Shown here piece by piece: positions 17,169-25,368 of a DNA stretch of 41,697 nt. The number at the start of each line of letters is the position of its first letter. Position 1 is the stretch's first letter. The notes below the pieces were generated by a model. That model did no database searches. It saw only the letters and a list, made by a program, of their open reading frames with translations, and was not told where the DNA came from. The DNA comes from Cyanobacteria bacterium RU_5_0. GTDB taxonomy: Bacteria; Cyanobacteriota; Cyanobacteriia; Elainellales; Elainellaceae. The translations under genes and the position numbers were made by a program. Location of the stretch: NCBI GenBank assembly GCA_012033255.1, contig JAAUSF010000037.1, forward strand, positions 1-41,697, in the 5' to 3' direction.

Positions 17169-17193
17169 TGTGGTGATTGTTGCATTTAATGAC
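17169..17193 (+). repeat. Duplicate of the PP2C 3' end
   Basis: Matches 17107-17131 in 24 of 25 bases. In the duplicate frame it encodes VVIVAFND and stays open into the next gene. Confidence 0.8.
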
Positions 17194-17286
17194 TCTCCTG
17201 CGGAAGACACGATCAGCGAAGCGATAAAAGGTGCTATAAGCTATTGCTGGTGTGTTCCAAAATTTTCTCCAGTTTACAGTGTAGCT

Positions 17287-17895
17287 ATGCGATCGCGTCG
17301 AACTACTCTCTTTGCTCAGCCACCCCGCCCCAACAAAATAAAACGCTTGAAAAACCGCTATCGTTTTTTTGGTATTTCTCTAATATTGCTCCTCTTAGGG
17401 ATTGGCTATCGAGGAATAGAAGGGTTTTGGAGCCAACCTCAAGCTGTGTTGGTGTTAGGGGGAGCCACCGAGCGAGAAAAATTTGCCGCCGAGTTTGCTA
17501 AAGTCCATCCAAATTTAGACATTTGGGTCTCTTCCGGGAGCAACCCCGAATATGCAGAGTGGGTGTTTTCTGAGGCAGGCATTGACCCCGATCGCATCCA
17601 CCTTGATTATCAAGCCGTCGATACCGTCACTAACTTCACCACACTGGCGGATGAACTGAAATCACGCGGGATCACCAGCATTTACCTGATCACATCCGAC
17701 TATCATATGCGTCGCGCTGTTGTGATTGGGGAAATCGTTTTAGGGAGCCGAGGAATTGACTTCAAACCGATCGAAGTTCCGTCTGGGCAATCATCAGAGC
17801 CATTCGATAAAGTCATCCGCGATGCTGCCAGAGCTATTCTTTGGATCACAACCGGACGCACAGGTGCAAACTTTGCTCATTTTCAACAACAGTAA
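17287..17895 (+). CDS. YdcF-like DUF218 membrane protein
   Basis: 202 aa from the ATG at 17287; the frame is open back to 17170, but that part comes from a PP2C duplication. One membrane span (about residues 22-38, FGISLILLLLGIGYRGIEG), then the DUF218 domain: AVLVLGGATERE, WVSSGSNPEYA, AVDTVTNFTTLADELKSRG, and LITSDYHMRRAVVIG with the conserved S-D-x-H-M-R-R. DUF218 proteins are linked to envelope glycan metabolism (for example SanA, ElyC), yet the reaction is unknown. Confidence 0.9.
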   Translation: MRSRRTTLFAQPPRPNKIKRLKNRYRFFGISLILLLLGIGYRGIEGFWSQPQAVLVLGGATEREKFAAEFAKVHPNLDIWVSSGSNPEYAEWVFSEAGIDPDRIHLDYQAVDTVTNFTTLADELKSRGITSIYLITSDYHMRRAVVIGEIVLGSRGIDFKPIEVPSGQSSEPFDKVIRDAARAILWITTGRTGANFAHFQQQ

Positions 17896-17908
17896 CTCTC
17901 ACGCGAGG

Positions 17909-18020
17909 TGCGACTTGTTTACATCTCTTGTGGGATGTGCGTCTCACCCGTCTAGCCAGGGTGGGCAAGATGCCTACCCCACAAGACCTTAAGCTGACAG
18001 CCACAAAGTTGCACATCGCC
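17909..18020 (-). repeat. R-family dispersed repeat, near-complete copy
   Basis: Contains TTTACATCTCTTGTGGGATG, CGTCTCACCCGTC, GGTGGGCAAGATGCCTACCC, ACAAGACC and AAGTTGCACATCGCC. Halves are arranged partly in inverted order relative to the copies at 29514 and 34882. Confidence 0.65.
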
Positions 18021-18024
18021 TAAA

Positions 18025-18069
18025 TTCTGGATACAGTAATTTTGGATACAGTAATTCTGGACACAATAG
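18025..18069 (+). repeat. Tandem repeat, 15-16 bp unit TTCTGGATACAGTAAT
   Basis: Two near-exact copies followed by a degraded third (TCTGGACACAATAG). It lies 45 bp upstream of the acidic hypothetical gene. Confidence 0.75.
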
Positions 18070-18113
18070 AAGAGTAGTAGGTTGCGCTCTTCACCCGTCT
18101 CGTGATCTGGACT

Positions 18114-18812
18114 ATGCCAGAGTCAGATTATGTCCAGCAGGAACTCTTCCTAGGACTCGCAGAAACTCCTGCTGAAGATTCGTCTGAGGAGAATTTGCCA
18201 GTTTTGGCTGATCCTGAGCCAGAAGAACATCCCTCAATCTCAGAGGATGATCAGACTGCGAATGAGTTGCCAGAGGAGAGCCTGCCTGAAGGTGATGCTG
18301 ATGAACCGCCGCATCAACCAGACGCAGAACTGTTAGATGAATCTAGCCTGAACACAGTGCTGGCTATGTTAGAGGCGATCGATTCCGTCGAAGAGCTAAC
18401 CCTTCTAGAAGATCTGACAGATGCCCAGAAACGCCAAGTCTGGGACGTTACGCCCGAAGCAATCAAAATTAAGCTCAAGCAAATCCGAGCATCCGCGACC
18501 ACTGAAACAACTGATCCCGCCTATCTCGCCAACTGGGATACCTCAGAAGCAGAGGCAACAGTTCACAATCCCAGTTCTCTAGACAGTTTTTTAAAGCAAA
18601 CAGATCGTCCTTCTCCAGATCAACCCATTCCGACAGTTGGGGATTGGGTCGTTCTGATCGCGAAACCCAAACTCACTGCCGCCGAGCTAATCGCAATCTG
18701 GGAAGTGATTGAAATTCATGAATATTATGCCCGCATCAAAGCCAAAGGCATAGGGAATCGCAATTACCCGATCGCCTGGATGGTGATCTATCCCAAACCA
18801 CCCATTGAGTGA
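18114..18812 (+). CDS. Acidic conserved hypothetical protein
   Basis: 232 aa from the ATG at 18114 (a GTG four codons earlier is also open). Not recognised. N-terminal ~70 residues are strongly acidic (Glu, Asp, Pro) and likely disordered; residues about 80-130 look helical (LNTVLAMLEAIDSVEEL, AQKRQVWDVTPEAIKIKLKQI); the C-terminus is a compact beta-like domain, VGDWVVLIAKPKLTAAELIA then EIHEYYARIKAKGIGNRNYP, possibly an SH3/KOW-like fold. Its stop codon directly abuts the stop of the convergent 84-aa gene. Confidence 0.8.
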   Translation: MPESDYVQQELFLGLAETPAEDSSEENLPVLADPEPEEHPSISEDDQTANELPEESLPEGDADEPPHQPDAELLDESSLNTVLAMLEAIDSVEELTLLEDLTDAQKRQVWDVTPEAIKIKLKQIRASATTETTDPAYLANWDTSEAEATVHNPSSLDSFLKQTDRPSPDQPIPTVGDWVVLIAKPKLTAAELIAIWEVIEIHEYYARIKAKGIGNRNYPIAWMVIYPKPPIE

Positions 18813-19067
18813 TCAGGCACGAGTTGTAGACTGTCCCTGTCCCTCAGCAGCCGGATGAGTTGCTTTGATGTCGATCGGTTGCAAACGATAGCCCACAACC
18901 GGAATTCCTTGGCAGAAAAATCCTTGTCGAGGGCGTATCTCGAACGCAGGCTCACTCCCTCGCTGCCATTCTGGTTCCGTTAAGATTTTGCACCCTGCGG
19001 CAGAGGAAATGAGTTGAACGGGCGTTTTCCGAGAGCGAGAAACTAATACATGAGTAGGCGTGAACAT
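18813..19067 (-). CDS. Small conserved hypothetical protein, 84 aa
   Basis: 84 aa, ATG preceded by AGAGG seven bases upstream. Begins MFTPTHVLVSRSRKTPVQLI and contains ILTEPEWQRGSEPAFEIRPR and QGFFCQGIPVVGYRLQPI. The even composition and good ribosome binding site support a real gene, and I believe similar small proteins occur in other cyanobacteria. No function known. It is convergent with, and directly abuts, the acidic gene. Confidence 0.72.
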   Translation of the reverse strand: MFTPTHVLVSRSRKTPVQLISSAAGCKILTEPEWQRGSEPAFEIRPRQGFFCQGIPVVGYRLQPIDIKATHPAAEGQGQSTTRA

Positions 19068-19307
19068 GGTAGAACCTCTAAATCAACGAATATAAAAGGC
19101 GAACCTGAAGGGTATGCAAGATCTGCACCTTTGCTTACCCGGAGTAAATACATGGACTCCACCTTCCGTTCCAGGTTCCACTCTGTGAAATTACGGTTGC
19201 GCGTAGAGCCATACATAAAAAATTGATGAACACCGCGATCTGCTCCAGTCTTCCGGATTTGTGGCAAAATCAAGTTTCATTTGGATGTCTGGAGTGATGA
19301 GGTGATA

Positions 19308-19384
19308 GGTGGATGGGTGGATGGGTGGATGGGTGGATGGGTGGATGGGTGATGGAGTGATGGAGTGATGGAGTGATGGAGTGG
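19308..19384 (+). repeat. Octamer array: GGTGGATG then GAGTGATG
   Basis: Five copies of GGTGGATG, a 7-bp junction unit, then four copies of GAGTGATG. The second unit is related to GAGTGAGG at 5196 and to ATCCACTC (reverse GAGTGGAT) at 26280 and 29311. Confidence 0.85.
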
Positions 19385-19478
19385 CGGGGTAGCAAGGAGA
19401 TTCTTTCATCCTTTATCCTTCATTCCTCCCCCTGCCGATCGCCTAATCGATCGTCTAAAGTTAAAGATATGCATGAGG

Positions 19479-19492
19479 AGTACATTTGTACA
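19479..19492 (+). promoter_or_regulatory. LexA-like box upstream of ssb
   Basis: AGTACATTTGTACA fits the cyanobacterial LexA consensus RGTACNNNDGTWCB at every position but the last (A instead of B). It lies four bases before the AGGAG ribosome binding site of ssb and below a possible -10 element, where a repressor could block transcription. Confidence 0.55.
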
Positions 19493-19510
19493 AACAGGAG
19501 AATAAGACTT

Positions 19511-20017
19511 ATGAATAACTGTGTTTTAATGGCAGAGATTGTTCAAGACCCGCAACTTCGCTACACGCCTGATTCTCAGCTTCCGATCGCGGAAATGATG
19601 GTGGAGTTTCCAGGTCTGCGGGAAGGTGAACCCTCATCGCGGTTGAAGGTGGTGGGGTGGGGTAACTTGGCTCAAGAAATTCAGGAACACTATCACCAGG
19701 GCGATCGGGTCATCATTGAAGGACGATTGGGCATGAACCGAATCGATCGTCCAGAAGGCTTCAAGGAAACCCGTCCAGAACTGACGGCTCAGAAAATCCA
19801 TCTCCTTGGCACAGATGCAACCCTAACGACAAACGTGGCGTTGCCCAACAATACCGCCACTACTACACCAGCCACACCAGCTATGCCTCCCAGTCAGTCA
19901 GCTAAATCGACAGCAAAATCCTCTATGCCACCCAGAACCGCCTCGGAATCTGCCAAAACTCCGGCATATTCTGCGCCTAGCTCTGAACCCGGTGAATACG
20001 ACGAGATCCCGTTTTAG
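19511..20017 (+). CDS. Ycf41-like single-stranded DNA-binding protein
   Basis: 168 aa from the ATG at 19511 (AGGAG ten bases upstream). OB-fold SSB: MNNCVLMAEIVQDPQLRYT, then VVGWGNLAQEIQEHYHQGDR and VIIEGRLGMNRIDRPEGF. The middle is a Thr/Ala/Pro/Ser linker (about 105-155), and the end is EPGEYDEIPF, the acidic IPF tip through which SSB recruits repair proteins. The MN-C-LMAEI start recalls the Ycf41 group of cyanobacteria and algal plastids, distinct from the main replicative SSB; that is from memory. A LexA-like box sits in its leader. It precedes nrdJ, a neighbour in DNA metabolism. Confidence 0.92.
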   Translation: MNNCVLMAEIVQDPQLRYTPDSQLPIAEMMVEFPGLREGEPSSRLKVVGWGNLAQEIQEHYHQGDRVIIEGRLGMNRIDRPEGFKETRPELTAQKIHLLGTDATLTTNVALPNNTATTTPATPAMPPSQSAKSTAKSSMPPRTASESAKTPAYSAPSSEPGEYDEIPF

Positions 20018-20275
20018 GGTTCAGTCTGCCCACTGATGCAGACTAGATGCGGGACAGGAATAACTCAACTATCTTTAGCCAGAGGCGTTCTCTAGAGCGT
20101 CTCTGTAGCGTTGCTATGCATAGATAAAGACGATGATTTGATTGCTCTTCAAAACTTTACTCTTAGGATCATTTAACCTCTACTGGTAGAGTAGTATCAT
20201 CTTTAGCATAAGGCTCCAACCGCTATATGTAGAGAGCCAATTTGTTCATAATGCACTGACAACGAGGACTCGCTC

Positions 20276-22591
20276 ATGGTTCAAGACCTCGAACGCACCC
20301 GTCCAGAGTCGATCGATTCTGCCAATCCGTTCCCTGAAGCTGCTCCTGCGGCTAATCCTGTTTTTTTCAGAACCTACAGTCGTCGGGGCGAAACTGCTGC
20401 GAATGTGCGAGAAAGCTGGGAGGAAGTGGGCGATCGCACCCTCCACGGACTCGTCAAGCTCGGCAATCTCTCCCCAGAACAGGCAGCACTGATTTACCGA
20501 ATGCAGCAGCAACTCAAAAGCCTCTCTTCTGGTCGCTGGCTTTGGGTCGGCGGCACTCAATGGCTAGAGAAGCCAGAAAACTTTTCTGGGGCCTATAACT
20601 GCACTAGCACGAATGTCGTGGACTGGCGATCGTTTGGGCTAATGATGGATCTTGCCATGATGGGTTGTGGCACTGGAGCCGTCTTAGAACCCCGATATAT
20701 CAACCAGTTGCCTGCGATTCGTAATCGTCTTGTTGTTTCACTTGAAGGTGAAATTGGGGTGACATCTGTCCCTCTGCGTCGAGAAGAGACAGAAGTGACG
20801 ATCGACGGGAACCAGGTTCAGATCCGAGTTGGCGATAGTCGAAAAGGGTGGGTTAAGTCCTACCAGACGCTATTGGAACTCTCATCAGATGAGCAATTCA
20901 CAGATGCGGTACAAGTGGCGATCGACCTGAGTGACGTTCGTCCTGGAGGTGAGACGCTGAAAGGGTTTGGTGGAGTGGCTAACCCAGTGCGGCTACCAGG
21001 ATTATACGATCGCTGTGCTGCCATCTTGAATCGGGCGATCGGGCGGCAGTTGACTTCAGTGGAATGCTGTTTGCTAATTGATGAAGCGGCTGTCACCATT
21101 GTTGCCGGAAACATCCGGAGGTCCGCTGGGATGCGTCAGGGGTGGAGCGAGGATCAGGAATTTTCAGCTTCCAAAGAAAATCTCTGGCAACAAGATGCAG
21201 AAGGCAACTGGCGAATTGACCCCGATCGCGATGCCCTGCGGATGGCAAATCACACTCGCGTATTCCATCACAAGCCCACCCTGGAGGAATGCATTGAAGC
21301 AGTTCGCAAGCAGTTCTACTCTGGTGAAGGAGCGATTCAGTGGGCAGGAGAGGCGATCGCTCGATCGAGCAGCGATTTGCTGACCACGCCAGAGCAGAAA
21401 TCAGAATTTTTGGTCGCATACCAAATCGATCGGGCGAAAGAATGGCTGAAAAAGCACCATCCTTACATGGGCATGGATGAGCTAGAGCATCGCTTACAAC
21501 GCTATGCCTTGAATCCTTGCGGAGAAATTTGCGGTGCTGACTTCCACTGCAATTTGAGTGAAGTTCATCTCAATCGACTTGATCCATACGATCTTAGGGA
21601 GCAAGAAAGGGCGTTTACGGCTGGCGCATTGTCAGTTGCGGTGCTGCTAAATCATCAATTCATTGAGCCTCGCTATCGTCGATCGCGGGAACTTGACCCG
21701 ATCGTTGGCGTTTCCTTCACTGGGCTGTTTGACTTCTTCGTGATGGCATTTGGCGCGGAATGGCTGGAATGGTGGGCGCAAGGGCGTCCTGATACGATCG
21801 CAGGGATCGAGTTCAAAGAATGCGAACGGGAATACTTGAGTCGCTGGAAGCAAACTGTCCAAGATGCTGTATGGGAGTATTGCGATCGCCATGCCCTCAA
21901 GCGCCCCAACCGATGCACAACCGTACAACCTGCTGGAACTAAGAGCTTACTCACCGGAGCCAGTCCGGGTTGGCATCCACCCAAAGCTCAACGATTCATT
22001 CGCCGCATCACCTTCCGCAAAAACGATCCGGTAGCGCTAGCCTGTCTGGATTATGGTTACAAAATTGTGCCGTCTCAATCCGATAAAGATGAGAACGGAC
22101 GATTGCTTGATGATGCGTTTGATCCGCGTTGCACCGAGTGGTTGGTTGAGATCCCAGTCGAGGTTTCATGGGCGAACCTGCCAAGAGCCGATGAGATTGA
22201 TATCTCCAAGTTTTCGGCTCTGGCACAAATGGATTTCTATATGCAAGTCCAGAAGTATTACACCGCCCACAACACCTCTGCGACGATCGAACTGCGTGAA
22301 TCTGAAATTGAAGCATTAGGCACTCGAATCTACGACGCCATCCAAACCGATGAAGGTTATGTCTCAGTCGCGCTTTTAGCTCGCTTTGATGACCATCAGA
22401 CCTTCCCGCGCTTGCCCTTTGAGCCAATCTCTAGAGAGCAGTATGACCAACTGACCAGAGAAGTCCTCGATCGACGTAGAACTAACGATTTCCATGAAGC
22501 CCTTAGCCGCTATGACTTGGGTGAATTGTCGGAAGCCGGACCGGCAGGCTGCGATAGTGATAAGTGTCTACTGCCTGAATCCAAAGCATAG
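20276..22591 (+). CDS. nrdJ: Adenosylcobalamin-dependent ribonucleotide reductase (class II)
   Basis: 771 aa; ATG with GAGG nine bases upstream. Monomer-type ribonucleoside-triphosphate reductase like that of Lactobacillus leichmannii, making dNTPs without oxygen dependence. Seen: SGRWLWVGGT and NCTSTNVVDW with C109 (one of the redox Cys), NPCGEICGADFHCNLSEVHLN (parts NPCGEICG and FHCNLSEVHLN) with the thiyl-radical Cys, catalytic Glu and second redox Cys, PAGTKSLLTGASPGWHPP, and the C-terminal shuttle pair C759/C764 in AGCDSDKC. No intein, though inteins are frequent in cyanobacterial nrd genes. No cobalamin riboswitch seen in the 258-bp leader. Confidence 0.96.
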   Translation: MVQDLERTRPESIDSANPFPEAAPAANPVFFRTYSRRGETAANVRESWEEVGDRTLHGLVKLGNLSPEQAALIYRMQQQLKSLSSGRWLWVGGTQWLEKPENFSGAYNCTSTNVVDWRSFGLMMDLAMMGCGTGAVLEPRYINQLPAIRNRLVVSLEGEIGVTSVPLRREETEVTIDGNQVQIRVGDSRKGWVKSYQTLLELSSDEQFTDAVQVAIDLSDVRPGGETLKGFGGVANPVRLPGLYDRCAAILNRAIGRQLTSVECCLLIDEAAVTIVAGNIRRSAGMRQGWSEDQEFSASKENLWQQDAEGNWRIDPDRDALRMANHTRVFHHKPTLEECIEAVRKQFYSGEGAIQWAGEAIARSSSDLLTTPEQKSEFLVAYQIDRAKEWLKKHHPYMGMDELEHRLQRYALNPCGEICGADFHCNLSEVHLNRLDPYDLREQERAFTAGALSVAVLLNHQFIEPRYRRSRELDPIVGVSFTGLFDFFVMAFGAEWLEWWAQGRPDTIAGIEFKECEREYLSRWKQTVQDAVWEYCDRHALKRPNRCTTVQPAGTKSLLTGASPGWHPPKAQRFIRRITFRKNDPVALACLDYGYKIVPSQSDKDENGRLLDDAFDPRCTEWLVEIPVEVSWANLPRADEIDISKFSALAQMDFYMQVQKYYTAHNTSATIELRESEIEALGTRIYDAIQTDEGYVSVALLARFDDHQTFPRLPFEPISREQYDQLTREVLDRRRTNDFHEALSRYDLGELSEAGPAGCDSDKCLLPESKA

Positions 22592-22697
22592 GCTAGAAAC
22601 CGAGAATTCGGTAGGGGCGAACGGCATTTCGCCTAATCCTTTATCCTGATATCCGGTACGAACCCTCTGTTTTCGATTTCACGATAGGATCGTTCAG

Positions 22698-22710
22698 GTG
22701 TAATGTACAC
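22698..22710. promoter_or_regulatory. 13-bp palindrome GTGTA-ATG-TACAC
   Basis: Perfect 5-bp arms about 15 bp before the ATG of the 71-aa gene and directly before its AAGGAG. The position would suit a repressor site or a small translational structure. Confidence 0.35.
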
Positions 22711-22725
22711 ATAAGGAGTTCCACC

Positions 22726-22941
22726 ATGTTCCTCGATGAACTGACACCCGTTTTCAAAGAGTTAGCCGGATGTCCAGTCGCGTTCTTGGGCGGTTTTTTC
22801 TCTGGGTTATTACGTCTCAACTTAGCCGATGATCCGGTGAAAAGCTGGCTTGATCAGCAGACAGGAATGCCTTATTCGGGTGAGTCTTCCGAGGGTCCAA
22901 ACGGTAAAAGTAGTGGACCTCAATCGATTTCGATCGAGTAG
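22726..22941 (+). CDS. Small conserved hypothetical protein, 71 aa
   Basis: 71 aa, strong ribosome binding site AAGGAGTTCCACC. Sequence pattern MFLDELTPVFKELAGCPVAF, LGGFFSGLLRLNLADDPVKS, WLDQQ, then a Ser/Gly/Pro tail. The first half is well ordered with a Gly-rich hydrophobic middle (about 17-30) that could touch a membrane. I believe near-identical small proteins occur in many cyanobacteria. Unknown function. Confidence 0.82.
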   Translation: MFLDELTPVFKELAGCPVAFLGGFFSGLLRLNLADDPVKSWLDQQTGMPYSGESSEGPNGKSSGPQSISIE

Positions 22942-22949
22942 CTTAATCA

Positions 22950-23015
22950 AGTTTTGAGTTTTGAATTTTAAGGTTTGAGTTGAAGTCGATCGTTCAGACC
23001 TTGGAACTCAAAACT
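22950..23015. terminator. Inverted TTTTGAG repeat between convergent genes
   Basis: AGTTTTGAGTT (22950-22960) is exactly inverted at 23005-23015 (AACTCAAAACT). Lies between the 71-aa gene (+) and the TPR gene (-). The pairing could end transcription from both sides, though the T-run is weak. Same module as at 10474 and 32343. Confidence 0.45.
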
Positions 23016-23032
23016 CAATATTTAGCCATTAC

Positions 23033-23812
23033 CTAGACTTGCCACGGGCTGATTAGCTCATCCATCCAAGCTTCAACCTGAGCGTGTAACCGTGCCGACG
23101 GATCAGAGCTAAACGGGTTAGCTTTGGGAAGAGCCACGATCGCCCTTTGATAGTCTCCGATCGCACAATTCCAATCGCCTCTCAGGTGATACGTCCGACC
23201 TCGCTCAGCGTAAATGTGTCCTTCTAGTTTGCCGAGATAGAGAGCAAGTTCAAAGCTTTCGATCGCCCTTTCATACATCTCTAATTCCCGGAAAGTAATT
23301 CCCTGGTTAATCCAAGCGCGAACATTGCTTGGATTGAGATCAAGCGCAACATCGTAGTCTAGAATCGCTTCTAAAAACTGTCCATGCGCGGCGTAATAGT
23401 TGGCGCGGTTGTTGTAGGCGCTATCGAGCCTAGGGTTGAGATCGATCGCTCGGTTGAAGTCAACAATCGCTTTCTCTGCATGACCGCTTTGAAAGTAAAC
23501 TAATCCTCGATTGCTGTAATCATTAGCATTATCAGAATTTTGCTCAATTAAGCGACTGAATAGGGCGATCGCTGTCTCATAATTCCCCTGCTGAGCCGCC
23601 AATAAAGCTTGCTGACGGAATAGTGCAGTTTGTTCTGCCTGACTTAAACCTGAAGCCTGCTCTCGACGAATAAGGCTAGACCGTCTTTGCTTCGATTGCC
23701 AGCGTCGCTGTGGATGGCTAGCAGTACTGCGAACTTTCGCCATGACTATCCCAGTAGTACGGGTGGCTTTGTTTGTTCGGTTGTGTTGACTGGAAAGAGA
23801 GTGTGTATTCAT
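23033..23812 (-). CDS. Tetratricopeptide-repeat protein
   Basis: 259 aa from the ATG at 23812 (GAGG nine bases upstream). A basic N-terminus of about 60 residues (Arg, Lys, Ser, Gln) is followed by about five TPR units: ALLAAQQGNYETAIALFSRL, YSNRGLVYFQSGHAEKAIVD, NRANYYAAHGQFLEAILDYD, INQGITFRELEMYERAIESF, ERGRTYHLRGDWNCAIGDYQ. The consensus positions (G8, Y11, A20, P32) are well kept. A scaffold for protein contacts; partner unknown. No signal peptide, so cytoplasmic. Confidence 0.9.
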   Translation of the reverse strand: MNTHSLSSQHNRTNKATRTTGIVMAKVRSTASHPQRRWQSKQRRSSLIRREQASGLSQAEQTALFRQQALLAAQQGNYETAIALFSRLIEQNSDNANDYSNRGLVYFQSGHAEKAIVDFNRAIDLNPRLDSAYNNRANYYAAHGQFLEAILDYDVALDLNPSNVRAWINQGITFRELEMYERAIESFELALYLGKLEGHIYAERGRTYHLRGDWNCAIGDYQRAIVALPKANPFSSDPSARLHAQVEAWMDELISPWQV

Positions 23813-24414
23813 GCCGTCCTCGCAGTGTGTAAAGCCCAACAGAAGCTCTGATTCGGTAGCGCCCTGGTACTCAGTGTCCGGCTTATCGCTTTATGACATG
23901 CCTTCCTTTATGTCACTTAATAAGGTGTCTGGCGGGTCAGAGTTAAGGTTGAAAGTACGGAAATATCGTTAACCCCTGAGAAACCTGTAGGAGGCTTAAG
24001 ATTTAAGCTCAACTAAGTTCACATGCCTATTTAGCGCCTATTTCGGTTCCACCCCCTATCAGTAGTATTGCGGAAGTGATCTAGAATTTTCGTGAAATTT
24101 TCCGGATGAAGCTAGGGAAACTCTGTTAAATAGTGATGAATTTTACTCCTGACTTCTGCATACCCAATCTGGGCTAAATGTGAAATCGTATTTTCAAACT
24201 TCTTCAGTGCCAGATCTTAGAGTTCCACATTAGCCTCACTCGGTTTTCTACTCCCTTGTTCTCGCTGCCAATTCCCTATCACCAGAACCAAATATTAGGG
24301 AGAGTACAGAATCGCTCCTTGTCTGATTAGATGACCTGATTTCACAAAACTTTATTCTGTATCACCTCGTAGCCTATACTACGCAAGGATGACTGATGAA
24401 GGAGTGTAAACACA
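23813..24414. other. Long divergent promoter region, TPR gene and crtR
   Basis: 602 bp with no frame I would call, no tRNA and no tandem array. A TATACT at 24375-24380 is a possible -10 for crtR, without a good -35. The clean AAGGAG at 24399 precedes the crtR ATG. The region is large enough for a small RNA or several regulator sites, but none is recognised. Confidence 0.55.
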
Positions 24415-25368
24415 ATGTCGTCGGAGGCAGTGAAGCCCCTGACTGTACCAAAAGAGCTACTGGGTCCATCGGGCAATCTAAATCCCAACCTGTTGATGTT
24501 TCTAGCAGCCATCGGTTTAGTCATTTCGTCAACATTCGGCTACTGGCTCTGGGATATCCCAGGCTGGTTTTGTTTTATTACCAATACGATCGCCCTCCAT
24601 TTGGTGGGCACTGTTATTCATGATGCGTCCCATAACGTAGCTCACCGAAACCGCATCATGAATGCCATCTTGGGTCATGGCAGTGCGTTGATGCTTGGCT
24701 TTTCGTTTCCCGTCTTTACACGGGTTCATATGCAGCATCACGCTAATGTCAATGATCCTGATAATGATCCGGATCACTTTGTTTCGACAGGTGGACCACT
24801 CTGGCTGATCGCACCACGATTTTTCTACCACGAAGTTTTCTTCTTCAAGCGGAGGCTATGGCGGAAATTTGAGTTATTGGAATGGTTTTTGGCACGTTTA
24901 ATCTTTGCGACGATTGTTTTCCTGGCTGTTCAGCATGGGTTTCTAGATTACATTTTTAATTTCTGGTTCTCACCTGCCCTCGTGGTGGGTTTAGCTTTAG
25001 GATTATTCTTTGACTATTTTCCGCATCGTCCGTTTCAGGAGCGCGATCGTTGGAAAAACGCCAGAGTGTACCCCAGTTCTATGCTCAACCTGCTGATCAT
25101 GGGGCAAAACTATCACCTAATTCATCACCTCTGGCCCTCCATTCCCTGGTACAAGTACCAGCAAGCCTACTATGCAACTCGTCCATTGTTAGATGCAAAA
25201 GGGTGTCATCAGTCACTGGGAATTCTTCAAGGCAAAGACTTCTGGAGTTTCATTTACGATGTATTCCTGGGGATTCGCTTCCACGGACATACATCTCACT
25301 CTAAACCCGCCGTAGACAGTTCTACTTCGGAAGCCACTGATCTCAATTCTCACGAAACGACCCATTAA
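24415..25368 (+). CDS. crtR: Beta-carotene hydroxylase CrtR
   Basis: 317 aa. Membrane di-iron hydroxylase of the fatty-acid desaturase superfamily that adds hydroxyls to the ionone rings to form zeaxanthin. Seen: first His box HDASHNVAH (69-77), second HMQHHANVNDPDNDPDH (105-121), third HLIHH in NYHLIHHLWPSIPWYKYQ, plus spans at about 26-60, 88-100, 160-205. Start MSSEAVKPLTVPKE and length agree with cyanobacterial CrtR. Ser/Thr/His-rich tail after residue 295 is poorly conserved. Monocistronic, with its own terminator at 25464. Confidence 0.96.
   Translation: MSSEAVKPLTVPKELLGPSGNLNPNLLMFLAAIGLVISSTFGYWLWDIPGWFCFITNTIALHLVGTVIHDASHNVAHRNRIMNAILGHGSALMLGFSFPVFTRVHMQHHANVNDPDNDPDHFVSTGGPLWLIAPRFFYHEVFFFKRRLWRKFELLEWFLARLIFATIVFLAVQHGFLDYIFNFWFSPALVVGLALGLFFDYFPHRPFQERDRWKNARVYPSSMLNLLIMGQNYHLIHHLWPSIPWYKYQQAYYATRPLLDAKGCHQSLGILQGKDFWSFIYDVFLGIRFHGHTSHSKPAVDSSTSEATDLNSHETTH

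Larger units (their letters stand above)
19068..19510. other. Intergenic region with octamer array and SSB promoter
   Basis: 443 bp. Holds an octamer array (19308-19384), a short CCTTTATCCTTCATTCCTCC tract (19411-19430) and a LexA-like box (19479-19492). A minus-strand frame over 19043-19273 is open but has no ribosome binding site and overlaps the 84-aa gene. No gene called. Confidence 0.6.

Noticed and set aside
17170..17286. 39-codon N-terminal extension of the DUF218 protein
   Set aside because: It is translated PP2C duplicate and spacer; the ATG at 17287 is followed by the basic residues and span expected for the family.
19043..19273. 76-aa open frame on the minus strand
   Set aside because: No ribosome binding site, overlaps the start of the better supported 84-aa gene, and the protein is not recognised.
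20018..20275. Cobalamin riboswitch before nrdJ
   Set aside because: No B12-box-like sequence or large fold was seen in the 258-bp leader; only short palindromes such as CTCTACTGGTAGAG.
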